A DNA stretch of 64,000 bases from Asanoa hainanensis (GTDB lineage: Bacteria > Actinomycetota > Actinomycetes > Mycobacteriales > Micromonosporaceae). Below, piece after piece: positions 21,749 through 31,056 of this stretch. A program made the position numbers and the translations under genes. The notes beneath the pieces were generated by a model. It did no database searches, had not been told where the DNA came from, and saw only the letters and a list, made by a program, of their open reading frames with translations. Numbering within the stretch: the first letter of the stretch is position 1; each line of letters opens with the position of its first letter. The stretch is from the NCBI RefSeq assembly GCF_900188485.1, contig NZ_FZPH01000019.1, positions 1 to 64,000 on the forward strand, in the 5' to 3' direction.

Positions 21749-22729
21749 GTGACGAGACCCGCCGCGACCGGCCGACGTGCTGATCTGTGGCCGGCACGGC
21801 TGCATGTCGTGACCGGCAAGGGTGGCACCGGCAAGACGACGGTGGCCGCCGCACTCGCCCTGGCGCTGGCCGCGGGCGGGCGCCGGACGTTGCTGGTCGA
21901 GGTCGAGGGCCGACAGGGCGTCGCGCAGCTGTTCGGCACCCCGCCGCTGCCCTACGAGGAGCGCCGGATCACCGCCGCGGCCGGTGGTGGCGAGGTGCGG
22001 GTGCTGGCCATCGATGCCGAGGAAGCCCTGCTCGAATACCTCGAGATGTTCTACCGGCTCGGCGCGGCCGGCCGGGCGTTGCGCCGGCTCGGCGCGATCG
22101 ACTTCGCCACCACCGTCGCGCCGGGCGTACGCGACGTGCTGCTCACCGGCAAGGTCAAGGAAGCGACGACCCGGACCTCGGGCGGGCATCGGGTGTACGA
22201 CGCGGTCGTGCTCGACGCCCCGCCGACCGGCCGGATCGGGCGGTTCCTCAACGTCACCGCGGAGACCGCCAAGCTGGCCAAGGTCGGGCCGATCAAGTCG
22301 CAGAGCGACGGCGTCCAGGCGCTGCTCCGCTCGCCGATGACCGCTGTGCATGTGGTCACACTCCTGGAAGAGATGCCGGTGCAGGAGACGGTCGACGCCA
22401 TCGACGAGTTGACCCGGCTGCGCATCCCGGTCGGGCACGTGATCGTCAACGAGGCGCAGACCCCGCTGGCCTCCGTCGGCAAGGTCACGCAGGCCGAGCT
22501 CAAGCGCGGTTTGAGCGCTGCCGGGCTGCCCACCGACCGGGCCACGGTCAGCGGCCTGTACGCCGAGGTGAAGAACCACCAGACCCGCCAGGAGCTGGAG
22601 GACTCGCTCCGCACCGACCTCGCCGAGCTCGGCCGGCCGGTGCTGGAGCTGCCGGTGTTGAGCGGCGGAGTCGACCGGGAGGGGCTCGACCTTCTCGCCG
22701 CCGCTCTGCTTGCTGGTCCGACCCCATAA
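21749..22729 (+). CDS. ArsA/Get3-like ATPase, first subunit (Rv3679-like)
   Basis: A 326-residue P-loop ATPase of the ArsA/GET3 anion-transporter family. It has the deviant Walker A GKGGTGKT (23-30) with signature Lys24, a switch-like DAPPTGRIGRFLNV and the A-loop region VIVNEAQTPL. It lacks the metal-binding cysteines of arsenite pumps, so arsenic transport is unlikely. Synteny with Rv3679-Rv3680-whiB4-ponA2 indicates the conserved actinobacterial heteromeric ATPase. Its partner is encoded 10 bases downstream. Confidence 0.9.
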   Translation: MTRPAATGRRADLWPARLHVVTGKGGTGKTTVAAALALALAAGGRRTLLVEVEGRQGVAQLFGTPPLPYEERRITAAAGGGEVRVLAIDAEEALLEYLEMFYRLGAAGRALRRLGAIDFATTVAPGVRDVLLTGKVKEATTRTSGGHRVYDAVVLDAPPTGRIGRFLNVTAETAKLAKVGPIKSQSDGVQALLRSPMTAVHVVTLLEEMPVQETVDAIDELTRLRIPVGHVIVNEAQTPLASVGKVTQAELKRGLSAAGLPTDRATVSGLYAEVKNHQTRQELEDSLRTDLAELGRPVLELPVLSGGVDREGLDLLAAALLAGPTP

Positions 22730-22732
22730 ACT
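22727..22732 (+). promoter_or_regulatory. possible internal -10 before the second ATPase
   Basis: TAAACT overlaps the stop of the first ATPase gene and ends 7 bases before the GTG of the second. It fits TANNNT and could give a leaderless second transcript. It may be chance, because the stop codon TAA is part of it. Confidence 0.3.
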
Positions 22733-22739
22733 CGGTCAT

Positions 22740-23885
22740 GTGTCTTCGGATCTACACCCGCCACGGCTGGACGTCGACCGGATCCTGAGTGATCCGGGCG
22801 TCCGCATCGTGGTCTGCTGCGGTTCGGGTGGGGTCGGCAAGACCACGACGGCCGCCGCGCTCGCTCTGCGGGCCGCCGAGGAGCACGGCCGGCGCACCGT
22901 GGTGTTGACCATCGACCCCGCCCGCCGGCTCGCCCAGTCGCTCGGCCTGACCGAGCTCGACAACACCCCCCGGCCGGTGAAGGACGTCGGCGAGGGCAGC
23001 GCGGGTTCGCTGCACGCGATGATGCTCGACATGAAGCGCACCTTCGACGAGGTGGTGCTCACGCACACCGATCCGGCGAAGGCGGCGGAGATCTTCGCCA
23101 ACCCCTTCTACCAGGCGATGAGCTCGACCTTCTCCGGCACGCAGGAATACATGGCGATGGAGAAGCTGGCCCACCTGCACGCGCAGGGCGAGTGGGACCT
23201 GATCGTGGTCGACACTCCACCGTCGCGCTCCGCGCTCGACTTCCTCGACGCGCCGGCCCGGCTGGGCCGGTTTCTCGACGGCAAGATGCTGCGGCTCCTG
23301 CTGGCGCCGGCCCGGGCGGGTGGGCGCAGCGTCTTCGGCCTGGTGACCGCGTCGTTCGGGGTGTTCTCCCGAGTCGTACAGAAGGTGCTTGGCGCGCAGC
23401 TTTTGACTGATTTGTCAGGTTTTGTCGCCGCGCTCGACTCGATGTTCGGCGGTTTCCGGCAGCGCGCGGAGCAGACCTTCCAGATCCTGCAGGCGCCCGA
23501 GACCGCGTTCCTCGTGGTCGCGACGCCGGAGCCCGACGCGATCCGCGAAGCTTCCTATTTCGCCCGCCGGCTCGGCGAGGAGCGGATGCCGCTGGCCGGG
23601 CTAGTGGTCAACCGCGTGCACACGACCCAGGTGCCGCAACTCGGCGCCGAGGCGAGCCTGGCCGCAGCGGCGAACCTGACCGAGGCGGGCGAACAGGCGC
23701 CGACGGCCGACGCGTTGCGGATCCACGCCGCCCTGGCCGCCCTGGCCGACCGGGAACGGTCCGTCACCGCCGGTTTCGCGCAGGAGTTCCCGCACGTGCC
23801 GACGGTCGCCGTGACGGCACAGCCCGCCGATGTGCACGACATCGACGGGCTGCGGACGATCGGCTCGGCAATCAGCCAGCCGTGA
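22740..23885 (+). CDS. ArsA/Get3-like ATPase, second subunit (Rv3680-like)
   Basis: A 381-residue partner ATPase. Its Walker A reads GSGGVGKT (28-35), so the intersubunit signature Lys of the family (GKGG) is replaced by Ser29. The switch region is IVVDTPPSRSALDFLDAP and the next conserved block is TIDPARRLAQSLGL. A hydrophobic helical insertion (LLLAPARAGGRSVFGLVTASFG) could bind a client or membrane. The mismatch between the two Walker A loops suggests one catalytic and one specialised subunit. The 3' end overlaps the convergent whiB gene by 14 bp. Confidence 0.9.
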   Translation: MSSDLHPPRLDVDRILSDPGVRIVVCCGSGGVGKTTTAAALALRAAEEHGRRTVVLTIDPARRLAQSLGLTELDNTPRPVKDVGEGSAGSLHAMMLDMKRTFDEVVLTHTDPAKAAEIFANPFYQAMSSTFSGTQEYMAMEKLAHLHAQGEWDLIVVDTPPSRSALDFLDAPARLGRFLDGKMLRLLLAPARAGGRSVFGLVTASFGVFSRVVQKVLGAQLLTDLSGFVAALDSMFGGFRQRAEQTFQILQAPETAFLVVATPEPDAIREASYFARRLGEERMPLAGLVVNRVHTTQVPQLGAEASLAAAANLTEAGEQAPTADALRIHAALAALADRERSVTAGFAQEFPHVPTVAVTAQPADVHDIDGLRTIGSAISQP

Positions 23886-24168
23886 CCAGCGACTTGTCCT
23901 TGTTGCGCAACGCGGCCTCGAACATCTTGCGCCAGCTGGCCACCTGCGGATGACGCCGCAGGAGGGCCCGGCGCTCGCGCTCCGTCATGCCGCCCCAGAC
24001 ACCGAACTCGATGCGGTTGTCCAGCGCGTCGGCCAGGCACTCGTATCGCACCGGGCAACTCCGGCAGATCCGCTTCGCCACGTTCTGCTCGGCGCCCTGT
24101 ACGAAAAGCGCGTCCGGGTCCCCGTTCTGGCATGCCGCCAAAGTCGGCCAGTCTGTAATCATGCCCAT
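23872..24168 (-). CDS. whiB4: WhiB-family iron-sulfur regulator (WhiB4-like)
   Basis: A 98-residue WhiB-like protein with the four cluster cysteines Cys13, Cys35, Cys38 and Cys44 (CxxC in ICRSCPVRYEC), the GVWGG turn and a basic C-terminal region (TERERRALLRRHPQVASW). WhiB4 in mycobacteria is a redox-sensing DNA-binding protein; the name here rests on its place between the ArsA-like pair and ponA2. The ATG at 24168 fits family length; a longer frame upstream is not conserved. Confidence 0.9.
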   Translation of the reverse strand: MGMITDWPTLAACQNGDPDALFVQGAEQNVAKRICRSCPVRYECLADALDNRIEFGVWGGMTERERRALLRRHPQVASWRKMFEAALRNKDKSLVTAG

Positions 24169-24649
24169 CAGTCCACGTCCCCCCTTGCAGTCCGCTGCCG
24201 AACTCTCCACACCGGTCGGACCGACCTCGAGTCGGCAGGTGTTGCCCCCGGTCACCCACCGCTCCGTTCCCCCCGGGAGACGGTGGATGGTGCGCGATGC
24301 TCGCCGAACCATCATGCTCCGTAGTCGTCTGATTACGCAACGTTGTCAGATAAATACATCACAACCGGGACACTCTCGGGCGTACCAGGTGAGCAGCGGG
24401 TGTAGATGGCCCGTTTGCGGAAAATCTTGGCCGGATTCGGTCAAAAGGCAACACGAACCACAGCAGTCCGGCAGAATCCTCGATGCCGGTGCGCACCGGC
24501 TGCCGGAGCGTGCGCATAACACAACAACGACACCGGCTTCCGAAAGACGTGCTCACTGGCGCGTCGGATTTCTCCTTGTCGACGCCGTGCGCCGTTGAGG
24601 CCCCATACGCGGGACGCGAGATTGTTGTGTGTTCCCGTACCCTGGCGGC
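24169..24649. other. 481-bp divergent intergenic region, whiB/ponA2
   Basis: No gene was supported. It must hold the whiB promoter (minus strand) and the ponA2 promoter. It contains a relatively AT-rich patch (about 24330-24365), unlike the surrounding DNA. No clear palindromic operator was recognised. Confidence 0.4.
24638..24643 (+). promoter_or_regulatory. -10 element, leaderless ponA2 promoter
   Basis: TACCCT ends 6 bases before the GTG at 24650, with no ribosome-binding site in between. It is identical to the element before the ArsA-like operon. Confidence 0.5.
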
Positions 24650-27133
24650 GTGAGTGAGCCGAGTGCGCAGGCTGGGAAGCCCCGCAAAAGAAGCTGGATG
24701 CGGCGACGTGATCACAACATCTTCGCCAATGCCGCGTCGCTGATCATCTGTGGCGTGCTCGCCGGTGTGGTGGTCGCCGCCGCCGCGTTCCCCGCGGTCG
24801 CCATGTCGGGTCTGGCCGCCAAGGCCGGTGTCGAGACCTTCGACAAGCTGCCCACCGAGCTGACGCTCAAGCGCCCACCACAGATCAGCTACATCTACGC
24901 CAACAACGGCAAGACCCCGTTGGCGACGATGTACGACGAGAACCGGCGCGACGTCGACCTCAAAGACATCGCCAAGGTGATGCAGCAGGCGATGATCGCC
25001 GCCGAGGACCACGACTTCTACAAGCACAACGGCGTCGACATCAAGGGCATCGGCCGCGCGTTCGTCGCCAACAACCAGGCCGGCGAGACCCAGCAGGGCG
25101 CCTCGACCCTCACCATGCAGTACGTGCGACTCGCCATCGCCTACTCCGCGACGGACCCGCAGGACGTGGTCGCCGCGACCGAGGACACGCCGAAGCGCAA
25201 GATCCGCGAGATGCGGTACGCGCTCCAGATCGACAAGGAACTGGGCAAGGACGAGATCCTCGAGCGCTACCTCAACACCGCGCCGTTCGGCAACGGCGCC
25301 TACGGGGTCTACGCCGCGAGCCAGGTCTACTTCGCCAAGCTGCCCAAGGACCTCACGGTCGACGAGGCCGCGATGCTCGCCGGCATGGTGAAGGCGCCGT
25401 CGGACTACGACCCGACGACCTCCGACGGCTACGGCCAGGCGGTGGCGCGGCGCAACTACGTCATCGACAACATGTTCGAGATCGGCGCGATCAACGCCGA
25501 GCAGCGCGACAAGGCCAAGGCGGTCAAGCTGACCGTCAAGGGCACGCGCGCGCCGAACGGTTGCGTGGCGACCACCAAGAACAGCTGGGGCTTCTTCTGC
25601 GACTTCTTCTACCGCTGGTGGATGGACCAGGAGGCGTTCGGAGCGACGACGTACGACCGTGAGCGGCGGCTGAAGAGCGGCGGCTACAAGATCATCACGT
25701 CGCTCGACCCGGGTGTGCAGGACGCGGCGAAGAAAAACGTCGAGCAGTACTACAAGACGGGGAAGAACCATCCGAACGCGCTGATGGTCGCGGCCATCGA
25801 GCCGGGCACCGGTTACGTGCGGGCGCTGGCGGTCAACCGCAACTACAAGCTCGACCCGACCGACAAGCCGCAGAACGGCATGTCCACGAACCCCGCGAAG
25901 AAGAAGCGCAAGATCCGCGGCACCTATCCCAACACCACCAACCCGCTGATCTCCGGCGGTGGTGACATCACGGGCTACCAGGCCGGCTCGACCTTCAAGA
26001 TCTTCACGCTGGTCGCGGCGTTGGAAAAGGGCTACCCGCTGAGCTACACGATCAACGCGAAAGAGAAATACACCTCGAAATACATCGTGGAGTACAACGG
26101 GCCCAGCGCCTGCCCCGGCACCAACAAGTACTGCCCGGAGAATGCCAACAAGAGCATGGCGGGCGTGCAGAACATGTGGACCGGTTTCGGCAGGTCGGTC
26201 AACACCTTCTTCGTGCCGCTCGAGGAGCAAGCCGGCGCGGCCAACGTGGTCGACGCCGCCAAGCGGATGGGCATCAAGTTCCGCTCCAAGAGCGACGCGG
26301 TAATCGCCAACAACAAGCAGGGCGCCGACCAGTGGGGCGCCTTCACCCTCGGCGTCTCCTCCACCACGCCGCTCGACCTGGCCAACGCGTACGCGACGCT
26401 CGCCGCTGACGGGAAATACTGCGAGCCCAACCCGGTGCAGGAGATCATCGCCCCGGACGGCGCCAAGCTCGACGTCGCCGCGTCGCGCTGCAAGAAGGCC
26501 ATCGACACGCAGGTCGCCCGCGCGGCCGTCGACGCGGCCCGGTGCCCGGTCGGCGACCACTCGGACACCTCTCGGTGCACGAGCGGCACCGCCTCCAACG
26601 TGCGCCGCGACGTGGGCTTCCCGGTGGCCGGCAAGTCCGGCACGACCGACAGCGAGAAGACGGCGTCCCTGGTCACGATGACCAAGCAGCTCTCCGTGGC
26701 GGGCATCCTGGCCGACCCCGACTGGGCCGAGACCACCCACGACATGGAGCACGGCATCGTCAACCCGGCGGTCTACGAGACGCTACGCGACGGCATGAAG
26801 GCGATGAAGGCAACCCGCAAGGACTTCACGGCGCCCAACAGCAGCAAGATGATCTACGGCGAGCAGCGGAGCATCCCGAACGTCGAGTGCATCTCGGTCG
26901 AGGCCGCCCGATCGAAGCTCAGGAACGCGGGCTTCGTCGTCGACACCGACGACACCCCGATCGACTCCCGCTGCGCCGCCGGCGAGGCCGCCGGCACGTC
27001 GCCGGACGGCCGCACCATCAAGGGCGGCGTCGTAATGATCCAGATCAGCAACGGCAAGGGCGCCGGCCCCGGCGGCGGCGGACCTGGCGGCGGTGGTCCG
27101 GGCCGACCACCCGGCCGCGGCCCAGGAGGCTGA
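24650..27133 (+). CDS. ponA2: bifunctional penicillin-binding protein (PonA2-like) with PASTA domain
   Basis: An 827-residue class A PBP that polymerises and cross-links peptidoglycan. Cytoplasmic tail, one membrane helix (about 26-52). The glycosyltransferase domain has AAEDHDFYKHNG (catalytic Glu119) and GASTLTMQYVR. The transpeptidase has the serine motif GSTFK (Ser447, Lys450), a GRSVNTFF motif and the KSGTT motif. A C-terminal PASTA domain (from IPNVECISVEAA) is followed by a Gly/Pro-rich tail ending GRPPGRGPGG. The GTG at 24650 follows a leaderless -10; a longer frame adds only seven residues. Position next to whiB4 matches ponA2 (Rv3682). Confidence 0.93.
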   Translation: MSEPSAQAGKPRKRSWMRRRDHNIFANAASLIICGVLAGVVVAAAAFPAVAMSGLAAKAGVETFDKLPTELTLKRPPQISYIYANNGKTPLATMYDENRRDVDLKDIAKVMQQAMIAAEDHDFYKHNGVDIKGIGRAFVANNQAGETQQGASTLTMQYVRLAIAYSATDPQDVVAATEDTPKRKIREMRYALQIDKELGKDEILERYLNTAPFGNGAYGVYAASQVYFAKLPKDLTVDEAAMLAGMVKAPSDYDPTTSDGYGQAVARRNYVIDNMFEIGAINAEQRDKAKAVKLTVKGTRAPNGCVATTKNSWGFFCDFFYRWWMDQEAFGATTYDRERRLKSGGYKIITSLDPGVQDAAKKNVEQYYKTGKNHPNALMVAAIEPGTGYVRALAVNRNYKLDPTDKPQNGMSTNPAKKKRKIRGTYPNTTNPLISGGGDITGYQAGSTFKIFTLVAALEKGYPLSYTINAKEKYTSKYIVEYNGPSACPGTNKYCPENANKSMAGVQNMWTGFGRSVNTFFVPLEEQAGAANVVDAAKRMGIKFRSKSDAVIANNKQGADQWGAFTLGVSSTTPLDLANAYATLAADGKYCEPNPVQEIIAPDGAKLDVAASRCKKAIDTQVARAAVDAARCPVGDHSDTSRCTSGTASNVRRDVGFPVAGKSGTTDSEKTASLVTMTKQLSVAGILADPDWAETTHDMEHGIVNPAVYETLRDGMKAMKATRKDFTAPNSSKMIYGEQRSIPNVECISVEAARSKLRNAGFVVDTDDTPIDSRCAAGEAAGTSPDGRTIKGGVVMIQISNGKGAGPGGGGPGGGGPGRPPGRGPGG

Positions 27134-27800
27134 CAACGCGGCCCACGAGGGCCGCACCACAGATCAACGGGCCCGCCGGCACTGTCCGGCGGGCCCGTTG
27201 CCGTGAGGGCTGCCCCGCGCCGATCAATCCGCCGCCTGGATCCGACGACTGGCCTGGCGGCGGGCCCGGCCGACCACCCGGGCGCGACCCAGAAGGCTGA
27301 CAACGCGGCCCGCGAGGGCCGCCGCCTGCACCCGACCACTGGCCTGGCGGCGGTGATCCCGGGCCGACCACCCGGGCGCGGCCCCGGGGGCTGACAACGC
27401 GGCCCACCAGGGCCGCCGCCTGCACCCGACCACTGGCCTGGCGGCGGTGATCCCGGGCCGACCACGCGGGCGCGGCGCCGGGAGCGGCCCCGGGGGCTGA
27501 CAACGCGGCCCGCGAGGGCCGCACCGCAGGTCAACGGGCCCGCCGGCATCGTCCGGTGGGCGCGCTGTCGTGAGGGCTGCCCCGCGCCAGTCAACCCGCC
27601 GCCTGGACCCGACGACCGTCCTGTCGGCGGTCGTGGTCGCGTCTAGGCGGCGGCGGTGGTCTTGGCTAACCACCCACACGGACCTCCACAAGGAGAGCGG
27701 CCACCGGCCCGCGGCCCAGGAGACCGACAACGCCCGCCCATCACGGCCGCACCGCAGGTCGACGGGCCCGCCGGCGTCGTCCGGCGTCCCTGTTGCCGTT
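27105..27800 (+). repeat. degenerate repeats of the ponA2 3' end
   Basis: The last codons of ponA2, its stop and the following bases recur downstream. The stop-plus-context ctgacaacgcggccc-like motif occurs at about 27130, 27297, 27391 and 27497, with a decayed copy at about 27723. Before copies 2 and 3 the DNA still reads PGRPPGRDPEG-stop and PGRPPGRGPGG-stop. Unit spacing varies (167, 94, 106, 226 bases). Two long units also repeat the terminator hairpin. Apart from this the 835-bp gap to the next gene holds no supported gene. Confidence 0.85.
27166..27199 (+). terminator. 14-bp perfect hairpin after ponA2
   Basis: Arms aacgggcccgccgg and ccggcgggcccgtt are exactly complementary around a 6-base loop, 33 bases after the ponA2 stop. 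There is no U-tract, as is common in actinobacteria. Decayed copies of the same hairpin occur near 27535 and 27760. Confidence 0.7.
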
Positions 27801-27968
27801 TGACAATCACGTGGTGAGAACGCTCACCGGCCATCCGAGATCAACCGGTTTGTCCGGGAGGGGGTGCGGGCAGGCAGCAATGATCCAGCTACAGTCGGTA
27901 GGCTGCCGAAGATTCTTCTTTTTCGTCTTCGCCGTAGCGCCGAGAACAGACCTCACCGGAAAGTTGCC

Positions 27969-29402
27969 GTGCGACTGGATCACGAACGCATCGTCAGCGA
28001 CGTGACGGCGCGCCTGTCCCGGGCCTCGTCCGCGGAGGAAGCCTGCCGACTGACGGTCAACGCCCTGCATGCGCACACGGGGGCGATGGCGGCCGCGCTG
28101 CTACCCGTACGACGTCATCTGCGTTGTGTCGCCGCTGCCGGCGCATGGCAGGTTTTCACCGCTGTGCAACCGGGGCGCGGTGTGTCCGGGCGCGCTTTCC
28201 GCACCGGCCAGACGCAGACCGTCGTGGCGGTCCAGGACGACCCCGACTACATCCCGTTCGGCGCGCCCGGCACGGCGCTGGAAGTCTGCTCGCCACTGCT
28301 GGACAGCGACGGCGGCTCGATCGGCGTCCTCAACGTCGAATGGCAGGAGCCGACCGACGTCGAGGCCGCCCGAAAGCTGGTCGACGAGGTGGCCGCCTGT
28401 CTCGGCGACCGGATCACCCGCCTCGGCGGTCCGCCGCCGGAGAAACGCACCGAGAAACTGCTGCGGCACGCCGGCGCGCTCACGTCCGCGTCGACGGAGT
28501 GGGAGCTGATGGCGGCCGCCAACGACGCCGCCCGTGACATGTCCGGCCTGTCCGCGGCGGTGCTCGTCATCGACGACGGCCAGCGGATGCGGGTCGGCAT
28601 GCCGACCGTCCTACCGGGCGAGTTCGAGGCCAAGCTGCGCGACGTGATGACGGCACTGCCCGAGTCGGCACTGCTCGAGCTGGTCAGCCTCGCGCACCGG
28701 CACGGCTCGTCGTACACGATCGGCGAGACGGAACACTGCGTACCGCACGCGTACCGCCCACTGGTCGACGCCGGCGTGGCAACCCTGATCATGGTGCCGG
28801 TCGGCCCGCCAGACTCCGGCGGCGTCATGCTGATCGCCGACGAGCGCGTCCTCGAGCCGGACCCGTCGATGGTCAACCTGATGGAACTGCTGGCCGCCCA
28901 GGCCTGGTCGTGCCTCGACCGACTGCGCACCCTGACCCAGCTCCGCGAACTGGCGAGCTCCGACCCGCTGACCGGGTTGCGGCACCAGGGCCCGTTCGGC
29001 GAACGAATCCGCGGCGCCGTGCCAGGCCGCACAGCCCTGCTGGCGATCGACATCGACCAGTTCAAGGTCATCAACGACACGTACGGCCACCAGGAAGGCG
29101 ACGCGGTCCTGGTCGCCGTGGCCGGCGCCCTGAAGGACGCCCTGCGCCACGCGGACGAACTGTTCCGCCTGGGCGGCGACGAGTTCGTGGCGGTCCTGGA
29201 GGTCCGCCACCCCAACGAGGCGATGGCCATCGCCGACCGCCTGACGGCAGCGGCCCGAGCGATCGGCCGCACGGTGAGTATCGGGGTGGCGCTGGTCGAG
29301 GAAGACGAGCCACCGGAGCGAGCGCTGCGCCGGGCTGACGCGGCGCTGTACGAGGTCAAGCGCGACGGCCGAGACGGCGCCCGCCTGGCCGGCTCCGCCT
29401 AG
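27969..29402 (+). CDS. GAF-GAF-GGDEF diguanylate cyclase
   Basis: A 477-residue cytosolic sensor enzyme. The first GAF-like domain (about 10-155) holds GRGVSGRAFRTGQ and GVLNVEW. The second GAF-like domain (about 170-335) follows. The C-terminal diguanylate cyclase domain starts at SSDPLTGLRHQGPFGERI and carries an intact GGDEF active site (402-406) preceded at the standard distance by an RxxD inhibitory site (RHAD). It should make cyclic di-GMP with product inhibition. The GTG at 27969 begins the first domain; a longer frame upstream is rich in non-conserved residues. It stands alone, with no EAL partner in the window. Confidence 0.88.
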   Translation: MRLDHERIVSDVTARLSRASSAEEACRLTVNALHAHTGAMAAALLPVRRHLRCVAAAGAWQVFTAVQPGRGVSGRAFRTGQTQTVVAVQDDPDYIPFGAPGTALEVCSPLLDSDGGSIGVLNVEWQEPTDVEAARKLVDEVAACLGDRITRLGGPPPEKRTEKLLRHAGALTSASTEWELMAAANDAARDMSGLSAAVLVIDDGQRMRVGMPTVLPGEFEAKLRDVMTALPESALLELVSLAHRHGSSYTIGETEHCVPHAYRPLVDAGVATLIMVPVGPPDSGGVMLIADERVLEPDPSMVNLMELLAAQAWSCLDRLRTLTQLRELASSDPLTGLRHQGPFGERIRGAVPGRTALLAIDIDQFKVINDTYGHQEGDAVLVAVAGALKDALRHADELFRLGGDEFVAVLEVRHPNEAMAIADRLTAAARAIGRTVSIGVALVEEDEPPERALRRADAALYEVKRDGRDGARLAGSA

Positions 29403-29966
29403 CGGCGCGGCACCGCCCGACTGGCCAGGTCCGTCCAGACCCGGCTGGTTACGCCTTGGCCCGCCAGCTCCGACCGATCCCACCGGCTCCGGCCGACACG
29501 CTGGCTCCGCGCCTTCGCCCGCCTGCCCCGCCCGACCTGCCGGCTCCGCCGCCGGGGCAGGCGCGCCGGGGCCGGGGCCGGGTACCGCGACCGCTAACCT
29601 GCGCATCGCTCCGGTCCTGGAGGTCCTCGGCGCCGGTGATCGACTTCGAGCTGTGACCCGGTTGCGTTCGAGGTAACGCGCTCGGTCCTGCTGCGTTTCG
29701 AAGCAGGCCCTTGGTCGCCTTGATCGCGTGCACGAGATCTGGTCGGTGGACACGTTGCGGCGTGATCGGGTGTGGCTGGTCTGGGCGACACGCCGTGCCG
29801 GGGCAAGGTGACGTGCACCCGATCTTCGTCGCGGCCCACCGATTTCCAGATGAGCCTCACCCGATCAAAGGCGAACCGACACCCCGCGGGTTCCGCGGAT
29901 CGTCACCCGCCTGGGCCCGGCCGGCTGGCACCGCCTCGGCCTGGATGGCTGGCTCTGCTTAGCAAA
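29403..29966. other. about 560-bp region with no supported gene
   Basis: The DNA between the GGDEF gene and the tRNA-Pro terminator is low-complexity, with Pro/Ala-coding-like GC-rich stretches (29450-29580). No frame has a start, ribosome-binding site and recognisable protein. It may be a decayed gene or repeat-derived spacer. Confidence 0.4.
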
Positions 29967-29998
29967 GAGGGCACACCCGAAATTTCGGATGTGCCCTC
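29967..29998 (-). terminator. rho-independent terminator of tRNA-Pro
   Basis: Arms of 16 bases with one mismatch (a G-U pair in RNA) meet without a loop at AAATTT. On the minus strand it is followed by CTTTGCT. It begins 8 bases after the tRNA 3' end. Confidence 0.75.
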
Positions 29999-30006
29999 AC
30001 ACCTGG

Positions 30007-30080
<74 letters not shown>

Positions 30081-30094
30081 AGGCGTGCCGAGCA

Positions 30095-30122
30095 ATACTA
30101 GCCCACCGCCCACCCGGGTCAA
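30095..30122 (-). promoter_or_regulatory. consensus promoter of tRNA-Pro
   Basis: On the minus strand TTGACC (complement of 30117-30122) and TAGTAT (complement of 30095-30100) are separated by 16 bases, 14 bases before the tRNA 5' end. This is the clearest housekeeping promoter in the window. Confidence 0.75.
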
Positions 30123-30137
30123 ATTCGGTATGGGGCC

Positions 30138-31031
30138 TCAGCGTGGGATGAGCGTGAGCAGCGTCGCCTCCGGGCGGCAGGCGAACCGAACCGGGGCGGT
30201 CGGGTGCGTACCGAGCCCGGCCGACACGTGCAACCACGCGCTGCTGCCGGGCCAGTGGTGCAGGCCCTTGGCCATCGACCGGGGCAGGCCACAGTTGGTC
30301 ACCAGCGCACCGACGTACGGCACGCAGACCTGGCCGCCGTGCGTGTGTCCGGCGAGCATCAGGTCGAACCCGTCCCGCGCCATGTCGTCGAGCACCCGCG
30401 GCTCGGGCGTGTGGGTCAAGGCCAGCCGCAGGTCGGCGGCGGGCGACGCGGGCCCGGCCACCGAGGCGTAGTCGTCGCGCTCCACGTGCGGGTCGTCGAC
30501 CCCGACGGCCTCGATCAGGCGGCCGCCAGCCTTGATCGTCGTGCGCGCGTTGTTGAGGTCGGCCCAGCCCGCACCCACCAGGACGTCCCGCAACTCCTCG
30601 GTCGGAAGCTCGACGCCCTGGACGTACTCGCGGTCCTTCTCGAAGTAGCTGAACGGGTTCTTGAACACCGGCCCGCGGTAGTCGTTGGACCCGAAGACGA
30701 ACGCGCCCGGCACGTCGAGGAGGGGCTGAAGGGCCCGCATGACACCGGGCACGGCGTCGGGGTTGGCCATGTTGTCGCCCGTGACGACGACCAGGTCGGG
30801 ATCGGTGCCGGCGAGGGCGGCCACCCAGTGCTGCTTGCGGCGCTGGTCCGGCATCATGTGCAGGTCTGAAAGATGCAGGATGCGCAGCGGCTCGGCGTCG
30901 GTGGCCAGCACCGGCACGTCGTACCGCCGGAGGGTGAACAGGTTCCGCTCCACCAGCGCGGCGTAGGCGAACGTCGCCGCGCCAGCCATCGCCGTGCCGG
31001 CCGCCAGCCGGTAAACCGTGCGCTTTCGCAT
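30138..31031 (-). CDS. metallophosphoesterase
   Basis: A 297-residue calcineurin-like phosphoesterase. An N-terminal hydrophobic segment (about 8-27) may anchor it. Metal motifs are [38 protein letters not shown] and [13 protein letters not shown]. It corresponds to Rv3683 downstream of ponA2. The substrate is unknown (UDP-diacylglucosamine-hydrolase-like YaeI type by motif order). The ATG at 31031 is divergent from the yqeY gene with only 25 bases between starts, so promoters overlap. Confidence 0.88.
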   Translation of the reverse strand: MRKRTVYRLAAGTAMAGAATFAYAALVERNLFTLRRYDVPVLATDAEPLRILHLSDLHMMPDQRRKQHWVAALAGTDPDLVVVTGDNMANPDAVPGVMRALQPLLDVPGAFVFGSNDYRGPVFKNPFSYFEKDREYVQGVELPTEELRDVLVGAGWADLNNARTTIKAGGRLIEAVGVDDPHVERDDYASVAGPASPAADLRLALTHTPEPRVLDDMARDGFDLMLAGHTHGGQVCVPYVGALVTNCGLPRSMAKGLHHWPGSSAWLHVSAGLGTHPTAPVRFACRPEATLLTLIPR

Positions 31032-31042
31032 GGCACCCAGGG

Positions 31043-31048
31043 TAGTTT
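31043..31048 (+). promoter_or_regulatory. possible -10 of the yqeY gene
   Basis: TAGTTT (TANNNT) lies 8 bases before the ATG at 31057, with no room for a leader or ribosome-binding site. Confidence 0.4.
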
Positions 31049-31056
31049 GTGGCCTC

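Noticed and set aside
21749-22729. Arsenite efflux ATPase
   Set aside because: The metal-site cysteines of ArsA and any arsB/arsR neighbour are missing; synteny points to the Rv3679/Rv3680 type.
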